From positions 6,515,001-6,579,000 of the forward strand of contig WOAB01000589.1 of NCBI GenBank assembly GCA_027886185.1: 64,000 nt of DNA. Direction: 5' to 3'. This document shows positions 22,201 through 32,146 of the stretch, in pieces. The stretch is from Rheum nobile (lineage: Eukaryota; Streptophyta; Magnoliopsida; Caryophyllales; Polygonaceae). Numbering within the stretch: position 1 is the first letter of the stretch; each line of letters begins with the position of its first letter. The translations under genes and the position numbers were made by a program. The notes under the pieces are model-generated. The model had not been told where the DNA came from. It searched no databases and was given only the letters and a program-made list of their open reading frames with translations.

Positions 22201-22556
22201 CTCGGAAATATCTCATTAGTAGTAAAATGGGATGAGAAGTCAATTGCTAAAAATTCATCATCACTAGAATCACCCTATTTATATACAAAAATTAGTACAT
22301 TAGAAACTAATTAATAATTAAATTTATACAAATTAATATACAAAAAATATGCATTATTTCTAAACAGTCTACATTTTAAAAACTAAGTATAGTTAATATC
22401 TAATCATTTTATACAATAAAAATTAAAAATATTACGTACCTTGAAGTACTGAGGAGAAATCGACGACTGAAAATCATCCTCATCATCTAGAGACGTGGGC
22501 GCGCTCGAAGACGACTCCGACAACCCCCTCCAAAAAGGATCGCTTGACGACGACAT
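19212..22556 (-). pseudogene. MULE transposase with C-terminal OTU-like protease domain (MULE1)
   Basis: Five exons on the minus strand: 22556-22440 (MSSSSDPFW…), 22274-~21513, ~21433-~20944, ~20862-~19431 and ~19381-19212. Exon 2 has a FAR1/WRKY-like DNA-binding region (FHCERSG, CPFLLHG, GCHNHML). Exons 2-3 carry the MULE transposase domain: VIMDSTYKTNR, GFTCTNFTYCIALVFM, WALTRLKW, IMSDRELGLIKA and HQLCQVHVDRNV. Exon 4 has a lysine/serine-rich linker and then an OTU cysteine-protease motif (GDGHCGFRSLAVLLGR) with the partner histidine motif DHYVPV downstream. Three in-frame stops (near 21790, 20987 and 19741) break it; two look like CAG to TAG and one like TGG to TGA. The same architecture recurs in MULE2. 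Confidence 0.82.
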
Positions 22557-22638
22557 ATATATAGTCGGAAAATTACAGTGGGTTTGAAGTTTTTACTTCC
22601 GTTGTATCTTTCAATGGTGGTATACTATTACATCTCCC

Positions 22639-22648
22639 ATATATATAG
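22639..22648 (-). promoter_or_regulatory. TATA box of MULE1 transposase
   Basis: CTATATATATG on the minus strand, about 30 bp downstream of the nearest palindrome of array 4 and about 85 bp upstream of the exon 1 ATG. Confidence 0.55.
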
Positions 22649-22677
22649 CCGGCCACATGACCACACAGAATAATTCT

Positions 22678-23018
22678 AGGCGGCACTATGTGCAGCCCAA
22701 ATTGACCGTTAAATTTCAGTCGTATACTCCCTAGGCTGCACTCTGTGCCGCCCAGAAATCCGGGTTTAGTGAACCGGTTTTCTGGGCTGCACATAGTGCC
22801 GCCCATAAACCCTTTTTCCCACAACAAACCGGTTCAGTGAACCGGCTTAGTGGGCGGCAATATATGCCGCCCAATAAGCCGGTCTACTGAACCGGTTTTT
22901 AAAAATTCAATTTAAATCATAATTTTAATAAAAAGAAAATTTAAACCCATCTTGGGCGGCACCTAGTGCAGCCCAAGAAAATCGGGTTTTCTGGGCTACA
23001 CTAGGTGCCGCCCAGATA
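22678..23018. promoter_or_regulatory. Palindrome array 4 of MULE1 (upstream of transposase, at right end)
   Basis: Six palindromes at about 22678, 22733, 22783, 22850, 22952 and 22996, adjoining the right terminal repeat. Confidence 0.7.
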
Positions 23019-23059
23019 GAGTGCGAGGTTAAAAAAAAGGAGTGTGCGGTTTTTCGGCC
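23018..23059 (-). repeat. Right terminal inverted repeat of MULE1
   Basis: GAGTGCGAGGTT, an A8 tract, then GGAGTGTGCGG…GGCC, the reverse complement of the left end, followed by the 9-bp target duplication. Confidence 0.8.
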
Positions 23060-23068
23060 TTTATTAAA

Positions 23069-23705
23069 GGATATCAACTTAAGGGATATAAGGTAAATTC
23101 TCTGAGAGAGGTTTGTAAGGAGAAAAGTGGAAAGAGAAATGTGTGTTCTCATGCTTAAGGTATAACAAGTCTATTGCGAGGATTTTGGAAACTACTATCC
23201 TAAGGTAATGATGACTCACGGATGTAGTCACGAGTTATTACAAGTGTAGCACATGGAGATAAGATATGCAAGATAGTGGTGTGATTGAGGAAAAATATCG
23301 TTTTCCTAGGAGCAAGTATAAGGATGAAATGATTAAGGATACTAAGTTCAGGTAGTGAGGTTAATGGTGAAAGCAGTCCCTCTACCTTAGTGATGTTAGT
23401 TTCGGGGTCGAAACTATTTTTTTTAGGGGGTAGTAATGTAATAATCCTCATGTTACCATAGGGGTAATATGGTAATGTTTGGTGAAAGCAAGTTATAATT
23501 GGTAAATTATATGGTTAACCTTACGTTAACTGTAATTTGAACCAACTTATAAATTTAACTTAGAATTGCTTGAATCAATTTACAAAGTGTTAAATGGGTT
23601 AGGCATGGTTAAACTTATAAGGTTGGGTAACTTAGAAATAGGTCACTTCTCCGAGCTGTTATCGGCCTAGTTTCGGGGTCGAAAGTCTTTTTAAGGGGGT
23701 AGTGA
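23069..23705 (+). other. 3' interior of element A with duplicated purine tract
   Basis: Non-coding. It has two copies of the pre-LTR signal: a TTTCGGGGTCGAAA stem-loop followed by a purine tract and a TGTAAT start, at about 23399-23442 and about 23669-23711. Only the second is followed by a full LTR. The first continues as TGTAATAATCCTC… and looks like an LTR start from a related element. Confidence 0.65.
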
Positions 23706-25853
23706 TGTAATACACCTCAATTTCAGTAAGGGTATTTGGGTAATTTCTCAACCCTCATTCTGTAAGTATGACGCGTTGAGCGTATTCGAAATCTCTGTAA
23801 TAATCGTTTTGAACGTTATAATATACGTTTGATGCATTTTTGGGGTCTTAGAATATTTTTATGGATACTAAAATTAAATTCTAGCATAAGACCACGAGTG
23901 AAACCGCGACCAGAGGCCACAGACGCGATCACGGCATTTCCGCGACGGCAGAAACCTGTTCGTCGTCTCCTTTGTCGTTCTTCCGAGAACGCCGATTGGA
24001 TTTTCCCACGTTTCGTAACTTCGCCGTTGAGGGAGGTGAGTCGATTCGTGTGGCCGACGTCGAGCTCCTTCCTGCCCTATAAAAGGGGGTCTTCAGCGGA
24101 GGAGAATGGCATCCATAACTCGATCTCGCTCTCTTTCTCTCGTTCGTGGCCTCGCCGGAGCTCGTGCCCTCGTCGGAGTGTTCACCGGAGTTTTGTGGTC
24201 GCCGTGGTGCCTTTGCAAGCTTGAAGTGGTGGCATTTCAAGGAGGAGAAGATAGCATCATCGTCTTCGTCGTCGGTGAGCCTCGAATCGATTTAGAGTCG
24301 TGTCGGAGGGAGGGATCCGCGATCGCGGGGATGAGAATTCCGCGACCGTGGAAGCCCAAACCGCGACCACGACTTGCCTTAGCAAGCGCGATCGTGGCTT
24401 GGACAACCACGGTCACGACTCAGGCTTTCGTTCTTTTCAATTCGTATCGTTTCCGTTCGTATCGTTTCGTCCGTAATGTGTCTAACCCAGGGTTTCATCG
24501 TTGTCGTAGGAATCCATAACCAGATTCCAGTTTCCAGATCCCGAAACTCGACATCGTCAATTCACTAGATTAAGGCAAGTGGCGGTTCGCTCTTTCTTAT
24601 CATTCCATATTTCCGTTAATTATCAATTACTTAATTGTTAATTAAAATGGAGTGAAGTGTTGTTTTCGTTCGGGAATAGATTTTATAAATGATGTGATTA
24701 AAATGTGATATTATAATAGGTTGTATATATTACTAGAACGACGCTATTATATCTGTTATTACCATGATGGTATTGGTGTGGATTTTATGTGTGAACTTAA
24801 ATGTGTAGTCAGAACGAGTATTCGTAGGAACGCTATGTACCTTGTGAGGTCTAGTCGTTTCTTTATAACTTGGTGCTTAGGATGATTTTTCCCTAACACT
24901 TTCCTGGTCATGACCTACCCCTATCCGAGTATAGGTGGTGGTGCACACAGCTGGTGCCAAACATTCGGGAAATATTCCCAAGATATCTCTCGTATCGAGA
25001 TGATATATATATATATATATATATATTATAAAAGCTTTAACGTGAATATACGTTTTGGAATTAAATAAGATAAGTGCAGTTATGCACATAATTAATATAC
25101 CCTCGGGCGATGAGTACAACGTGGAAACCGCCCGGACTCTTGTTAGAGTAAGTCTTCTTTCCAATCTGGATTCACATTGCACGGTGAGGTTGGTCGTGGA
25201 CCCAAATAATCAAGGTCGTTTTAAACTTGTGTGTAAACTTAACGTTCCCAAACAATTTTTCATACGTTTCCCATAAGACTCAATCCCTTGGAGTCTTCTT
25301 TTCAGTGCATGTCTAATTCTAATCATTCCGTGAAAGTTCCGGGTTATGTATCGTTCCTTCGGTTATTATTCGCGGAACAATGATAGTAAACGGTTACGAT
25401 CACTAGAACCTTTTATTTCTACCCTTGCATAGTCTTTCATTAGACTAACCAATCGATTAATTTCCTTTGCATGGTTGGCTAGTGTCATCCATCTCATACG
25501 GCACATCAGATAAGTTTCCGCACCAGTAAAGGAAAGGACCCGACGTGAAGGCAGTTGGCTTTTTCTGTATTTTTCCAAGGTTGAGATCCTAGGCGTAAGA
25601 TCGCAAGGTCAAAACCCGTTGAGTAATTTTATTTCAAGACTTCCGTTGTAATAAATATTTGTACTCGATTTTGTTATCGAATTGTAGTTTCGACATTTGA
25701 ATTAAGATATTATTTGGGCATTTGTATGTCATTTAATAAAGTTTATGTTATTATACAGTTTGTTATAAATTGGTTAAGCCTTGGGTGACCCCCGATGTGT
25801 AATCTGAGGTCACTGGCGGTAATATTTCCAAAGGGTATTTTGGGGGTGTTACA
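23706..25853 (+). repeat. 3' LTR of element A
   Basis: 2148 bp, starts TGTAATACACC and ends GGGGGTGTTACA, followed by GTATT. It is longer than the 5' LTR by about 315 bp (about 25000-25320, starting in an AT microsatellite). Related sequence in the element B LTRs (for example TTTTGGAATTAAA…GATAAGTGC) shows that the longer form is ancestral. Confidence 0.92.
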
Positions 25854-25858
25854 GTATT

Positions 25859-26030
25859 TTGACCATTTGCAAGTGCTTGCTCTAGTCTCTAGATCTCCCC
25901 TATTGTATTTGCATGAAATCATTTCTGTTGTATTTCAATCTTCTTATGACACCACGGTTAATTTACAATTTTCTCTGAAGATATCTTGATGCAGGACATG
26001 ACATAATACATAAATTCTCAAAAAAAAAAA
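25859..26030. other. Short unique spacer
   Basis: No gene or repeat seen; ends in an A tract that abuts the MITE. Confidence 0.4.
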
Positions 26031-26705
26031 TCTAAATTAGACACTTTTATTAACTTTATTCTTGAATTAGGCTCGGATTGAAACTTATTATCGAAATAGG
26101 CTGGCTGAGGAGCTTCGGGGTGAGTCGATGTATAGAACAACGACTATTCTCTTAAGAGTCGTCGCAGAGAACAACGACTAAAGACAAAGCTGAGGTGATT
26201 TTATTTTTTTTATAATTAAAAATTGCATTATAAAATAAAAAATAAAAAAAAGTATATGAGTCATTGTTTGAAACAACGACTCATATATTTAAGTTTTTCA
26301 TATTAAAAATAAAAATTAAAAAATAGAAACAACGACTCATGCTTATTATTTTTTTTGCTATGTTACGTAGTATAAGAAATTCAGTTATAAAATATTAAAA
26401 AAACGCATGAGTCGTTGTTCCAAACAACGACTCATGCATTGTTTTAAATATATTAGTTTTTAAATTCAATTTTTAATATGGAAAAAAATTGTATATATGA
26501 GTCGTTGTTTCGTTCAGCGACTCATATATTTTTATTATTTGTTTTTATTTTAAATTGCGTTTTTTTATTATAAATAAGTAAATATGAATTAGTCGCTTTT
26601 CCGAACAGCGACTTAGCCCGAAGCTCCTTCAGCCAACCTCTTTTGAGAATAAGTTTCAATCTGAGCCTAATTTAAGAATAAAGTTAATAAAAGTGCCTAA
26701 TTTGG
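26031..26705. mobile_element. MULE-like MITE with internal palindromes
   Basis: Long terminal inverted repeats of about 110 bp: CTAAATTAGRCACTTTTATTAACTT… at 26032 and its reverse complement ending at about 26703. A-rich sequence (A9-T) on both sides may be the 9-10 bp target duplication. No coding frame. The interior has at least three palindromes with arms ATGAGTCGTTGTT / AACAACGACTCAT (about 26258-26290, 26405-26440, 26497-26530). Confidence 0.75.
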
Positions 26706-28811
26706 AAAAAAAAAATATGAATTCTCAACCAAATTTCTAATAGTTGGAGAACATCTTTAAGTAAGCTTATGCATTGTATTGCAGGGTACTGTAATTTGGG
26801 AACAATATTGATGAGTGCTACTTATAAGGTAGATGCATTGATCATAATACATGGATGAGACATCAACATCTAGCACAAAATGATCCAAAATATGATGCTT
26901 AGATTGTAATTCCCAAATTTGTTGCTTACCTAATTTTAAACCCTAATCTACGAATTCACTTTAGGCCAACATTTTAAACCGTAATTTGATGCTTAGATTG
27001 TTCATCCCCAAATTCGAAGGTCAAATTAAGCACATGCAATGCCTAAATAAAAATATATATACCTGTCCCTTGAATGTGTCCTCATTGGTTTTTCCCTTGC
27101 GCCTTTTTTGTTGCTTCGATGAACTCCGGACTTTAACTCCATCAACTTGCACCTCAACTTTTCTCTTTCTTTTTCCACCTCCATCCTCCAATGGAGTAGA
27201 ATCCTTAACTTTCCTACTTTTAGCAATGGCTGCTTGTCGATTTCGTTGGAGCGGATGAGAATGGCTTCCAGCCGTCGGTACAGATGGAGGAGAAGGAGAT
27301 CTGGGAGATGGCGAGGCGAGGGGGCGAGACGAGGCGACGAGAGGTGAGGGTGAGGTCTGTATTGCGATGCTGCAGAGAAGAGGATGATGGAGGAAATGAA
27401 AGGGGCTGTGGATAAAGTAATTTTAGGGTTATTTTATTTTACTTTTTGTATTTTAAATTTATTATTATGTTTTTTTAAATGAAAATAATTATTAATGAAA
27501 TTAGAATTTATCTTTTTATTAAAAATTCCTATTTTAGAGTTTGGGCATTTGTTGCTATAATTTTGGTATAAATTTAATTATTTTAGGCATTTATGCAACA
27601 TTGTAAAAACTGTGGTATTTTTGCACATGAGTTTCTAAAATGGACTATGGGCTACTAATTCTACTACTAAATTTTGAAATTAAAATATTATTAAATATTT
27701 ACGAACTAAACTGATAAATTATAAGCTTAATCTCTTGAACATATGGTGATAAGGAATTTCATACAAATAACTGAATAAGAAAATATAAAAATTAGATTTA
27801 AGTAATGAGAACGATTGATTATGTACAATTAATCAAAAGGAAAAAATAGTTAAATCATATCACATAATTATTTCAAATATTTTTAATATATATTAACACT
27901 TTTGCGTCATGAATCATACTTGACCAATTATATTTTCAATCACATGTTATCAATTATATATATTTAATCATTAAAACTATAAGTACATTACGTTTTTAGG
28001 TATATAATTTTCAAAAATGTACCTTTTACATGGTTAAAATGTATATTTTAATTTGGCTCTATATATTAATTTATAAATAAGATTAACGTATTTTAAAATT
28101 TTGTTTACACACATATATATATACATTATAAATAGTTTTCATTATAAATAAGAAGTAACATAACTAATAAGGTAAAGTTTATCCTATGAATAAATTTACT
28201 CACAAATAAAAAGAAAATAATAAGGTAACAAGATATCAATAATATTCGAGATGATAATATGTGTATAATTAAGGTAAGTTATTTTAAGTAAATAATTAAA
28301 TAGATAAGAAATAGAAAAAGTAGATATCAAACTTAGAGAAGGATAAAAGTGTAATTATATTGAGATTTGCCTATGTGGCATAACTCATGGGTTGACATGT
28401 AAAAGAGATAATTAGTGCTTTAATGTAGTATATAGGTTTCCCTTATTGTATTTATATCGTATTCTTTATTTAAAGGTGATGAAAATTTAATAAATTTATT
28501 TGTTAATTCAATTATTAGAAAATAGATTGTCGACTTGTTAGCTTACTTTTAATAAATTGAAGCAAAAGCATATAATTATTACGTGTTTCACCAATTTACC
28601 AAAGAGATGTCGTACTAATTCTATTTGACTTTTGCCTTTATTCGTGTTTAATTATGGAAATAGAATAATATATATAAGTTACATGTTTTTGATTGACATG
28701 TTTAGTTTTGAAAATAGAATATTCTTATATATAATTATTATATTAAATTTTGGAAAAAAGGATCTTTGCATATCATTCTTGTGATTAGCATGCTTAGTTT
28801 AGGAAATAGGA
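26706..28811. other. AT-rich region, no clear gene
   Basis: Mostly AT-rich sequence with no domain. The only stretch with coding character is 27076-27240 on the minus strand. Confidence 0.4.
27076..27240 (-). other. Basic, nuclear-localisation-like peptide fragment
   Basis: On the minus strand one frame reads about 55 residues rich in Lys/Arg (KRKRKVEVQVDGVKVRS, then KQQKRRKGKTNEDTFKGQ). It has no start codon or flanking exon I can support. It may be an exon remnant of a host or transposon gene. Confidence 0.25.
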
Positions 28812-28820
28812 GAATCTGAT

Positions 28821-29233
28821 TAGGGGTGTGCAAAATTGGCTCGTACCGGGTGTATTTCGGTCCGGTCCGCGGTCCATATTTTTTAGGATTCTGGTCTGGT
28901 CCGGTCCAAACCCGGTCGGTTTCCAGTCTAGACCGGATGGATTGGTTTTTATTGTTTTTAATTTTATTTTATATATTAATATCTCATAACACTATTAAAA
29001 TTAGTTTCTATTATAAATATAAATTAATACCAAAATATATTGTCTAATATTATACACAATAGTTATAAATATAGAAAAATAATTAATTTTTAATTTATAT
29101 AAAACTAGAAATTAAAAAAAAAATACGTTTACCGGTCCAAGACCTGACCGGACCGAATCATATCGGTCCGGTCCGATCTTCGGTCCAAGGATTGTAAAAA
29201 GTCCGGTCCAGTCTAGATCGGATGCACAACGCT
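28821..29233. mobile_element. hAT-like MITE rich in GGTCCGGTCC
   Basis: Starts TAGGGGTGTGCAAAA and ends TGCACAACGCT, imperfect inverted ends as in the common plant 'GGGGTGTGCAAA' hAT-type elements. The perfect 9-base duplication GAATCTGAT flanks it at 28812-28820 and 29234-29242. Both halves carry GGTCCGGTCC-type repeats around an AT-rich centre. No coding capacity. Confidence 0.8.
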
Positions 29234-29242
29234 GAATCTGAT

Positions 29243-32146
29243 ATAAATTTATTATGTCGAATTTAAAAAAATGAAAAATTGAGAAAATGCCATGTGTCGG
29301 AAAAAATAAGAGAATGTCATGTGGCATAAGGAGGGAGTGAGTTTAATAGGGGATGCCATGTCGCATAGAGGGGTTTTAGTTTAGTAGATATATAGTAGAT
29401 TCTTATTGAATTTCATTTATTATGTCAATTGTCAAGTCTTCACAGCTTACCTCATAAGCATAACACCCATGACCACCCCTCCCCTAATTGTAACACATTA
29501 AATTTTCTACATCCTAATTGTGCACCCTTTAAGTTTTACTTGCTTATTTTATATTTTAAATCTCAAATTAGGGTTAATATTTAAGGTTTATAGTTTAAGA
29601 TTTAAGATTTATAGTTTTTAAAAAAATTCTAAAAAACCCTAATGGAAAAAATGCTTTCTTACCTCTCTTCCCTCTTTCCCCCTTCCATAACCAACCCTAA
29701 CCAGCGTCGCCTGCTTCTATGGCCTTACCTCCGAGCAACAACTCTCTCTCAATCGAGTGTACTAAATCACAACAAACCTCGAACATCCCAAACAACCTTC
29801 TTCTTATTGATATGGTCTTTTTGCTAGATCTTGAGGGCGATTCGAGAACTCCTCTCCTAAAAAATTTCGATTCCGGCTAGCCTTGGGTCAATATTGGGGT
29901 TTAATCCTCTTCTTTTTAGTTGTTCAATCATCATGCTCTTTGGAGATGATTTTGCTTCTTGGTATAGGAGAAAATCCATTTTCCTCTTCCTCTCTCTAAT
30001 CGCGGTTAGGGTTGGTATGACTTTTTCGGGTGTAGTTCAACATTCTTCACTGGCTATACTGGTGTATGTGATGTCTTTTCTGCATAATCCTTCCGAACAA
30101 CTCCCGTTGTGGCTTTGGGTGATGGGTACTAGTGCTATGGACACTCCTTGGTGGCAGTCGAAGTTTCTCCAGTCTAACCTAAGGTGTATTCAACCAACTT
30201 CTACCTTCATCTGTCTACATTATTGTTGGATTATCTACTGGATTTATAATTCCTTTACTAAATTTTTGCTTATTGGCACTCTTTACCGACTTCACCCTTA
30301 CTCTTTTATTTGTGTGGAATTTGAATCTACTTTTGGCCTTGCTTGTGATCTTGCTGCGAGACTTGCCATTTCTTACTGCTCTTTTCTTAAACTGATTTTG
30401 CCTTCATTCTATTTGAATAAAAAAGGAATCTATGTTTCTACACATATATGCTCGGAAACCCCTATTAAAAAATGCTTCACAAGCATACATCACTAAAAAT
30501 ATTGTTGTTATCAACACTAAAACTAACTCTCTATATCTGGATAATGCTACTAACATTAACAACATTAAGGGCTTAACCTCAACTGTTGTTGCGCTCTAAA
30601 AACTCAATGTCTTTTATGGTCATTCAATCCACTATGACTATTTGGATATTGAGTTTATTTATCCTCTGGTTCTGCTTCTAGTATACCAAGCTTTTTTGGT
30701 CTCTGGTAGCCTACTTGACTACACCAACTCTATCAACTGGATTCAAAATCCTATACAATTGTGATGAACAACCTTTATGCTACCTTATCCAATTGGAAAT
30801 CTTGTGATTGGCATAATAACAAACATTTACCAAATAAGATTCAACTGCTGAACATTAGCTGGGATCCACATCCATGGCTTAATGTTTTGTTCTCCCATAA
30901 ATTGAGTACCCACTACGTTGAACTGTCTAGGAAAGCATATTACTCTTACTATTTGTATCACAAATACTTATCAAATGTCAACCGTGAAGTAAGCAGATGG
31001 TGCTTTGTGCTATCTTTAACTTATCTTTAAAACTCTATAACTAGAAAGTGCACTACATTTAAATGCTCTATGATCTGTAAAGTCTCATTCCCTTCCAGGA
31101 AACATTACCTATGTTTTATATATGTATACAACATCCTATATATCCACTATGTTACTTGTAATCAGATCCTCACTCTGAGTTCTAGTTTGACGTATATTAC
31201 ATATCTATTATTGCACTATCTCACTGCTCCCTGTTATTGCACTACTTCTACTATCTCTACTAATGGAATTATCATTTACACCTCCTCCTCTCAAGAGGTT
31301 ATGTTATGTGAATTTTTCACCCTTCTTACTATCAACAGTTTTCACAAGACTTCCTGCCTTAACTCTACTTATCTTCTACCTTTTTTTTAACAAACTAACG
31401 ACCTTCTTTTCCTCTTTGTGCAGGTCTCAAGTTCTGAACGACTCATATCATGACCTTAACTCCATGAAATGGCGATTGTGGATCTTTAGTAAGCCATCGT
31501 TGAACTTCATGTGGCTCTTTCCCTCTCCAAGTTCTGTGTTTAAACTCTTGGAAAACAAAAATCTTGTTAACAGGATTAAAAGGGTCACCCCCTACAATGA
31601 AAGAGCAAGGGACCAAGCCCCTCAACCTTGTATTCATCCTATGATCATACAGATCCTATATTGTGACCACCAAAGTTTACTTGATGATTATAACAATTAT
31701 AACATCTATCTTAAGTTTAAACTTTTGTCTTGTATTACCCATCAGCTACCTAACTTCAAAGGGAGCTCATTCCCTCGGCTCAATCAGACTAAATTCTCAA
31801 ACTATCTTCACAAAAATATTGCAAACCTTCTTTGGCCTTCCAAGGATAGAAACAAACACCTTACTCTCACTAGTAAATCTAGCTACTCCTGTCGTGGTAC
31901 CACTCAAGTCAATCAATTTTTTCCCATTAAAACATTGTCTTGCCTTTTGTACAATAACCAAGAATTATCCATCAATTCACGATCAAAAGCGGAAATGTCA
32001 ACTTGGAGTGATTTTGATCTCTCCTAGAAGACTATATTCAAGGATTGCTTCTCTTATAATACCAATCCAACAAGGACAACTAATAAAATTGAACTCGCAC
32101 CCATAGCAAGACTAATTAGAATTGCAAAAACCCCAAAATTGTTTTT
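29243..32146. other. Unassigned; possible decayed 5' half of the L1 element
   Basis: Several open frames on the plus strand (29894-30496, 31263-32027) show no recognisable domain and have no zinc knuckle. Because the L1 ORF2 begins at 32147, part of this may be its 5' UTR and mutated ORF1, but I cannot show it. A weak telomere-like phrase (TTAGGGTT) occurs near 29570. Confidence 0.3.

Larger units (their letters stand above)
12381..23059 (+). mobile_element. MULE1: Mutator-like DNA transposon with multiple cargo genes
   Basis: Terminal inverted repeats of about 43 bp (start GGC, then AACCGC…CACTCC, T tract, AACCTCGCACTC) face each other at 12381 and 23059. They are flanked by 9-bp duplications TTTATTAAC (12372-12380) and TTTATTAAA (23060-23068), one mismatch. 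The element encodes a MULE-type transposase with an OTU-like tail (19212-22556, minus), a plant mobile domain gene (12921-16263, plus), a GRF zinc-finger protein (17763-18092, minus), a 148-aa ORF (18554-19000, plus) and two long RNA hairpins (16436-16951). Clusters of one palindrome family lie upstream of all of these. The transposase and PMD genes carry nonsense codons, so this copy is probably not autonomous now. Confidence 0.88.
683..25853 (+). mobile_element. Ty3/gypsy LTR retrotransposon, gag-only (element A), with two nested insertions
   Basis: LTRs at 683-2515 and 23706-25853 begin TGTAATAC and end GGGGGTGTTACA. They are flanked by the 5-bp duplication GTATT. A primer-binding site follows the 5' LTR and a purine tract precedes the 3' LTR. 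The internal region holds a split acidic ORF, a gag with two zinc knuckles, and then about 2.7 kb of non-coding DNA where pol should be. The 25-kb length comes from a nested LTR element (3128-8484) and MULE1 (12381-23059); without them it is about 9.1 kb. Its gag and LTR ends resemble those of element B (52824-63487), so it probably relied on such an element for reverse transcriptase and integrase. The LTRs are roughly 93-94% alike in the stretch compared by eye. Confidence 0.92.

Noticed and set aside
29894..30496. 200-aa hydrophobic open frame as a membrane protein gene
   Set aside because: No recognisable family, no supporting exons, and composition like neighbouring AT-rich DNA.
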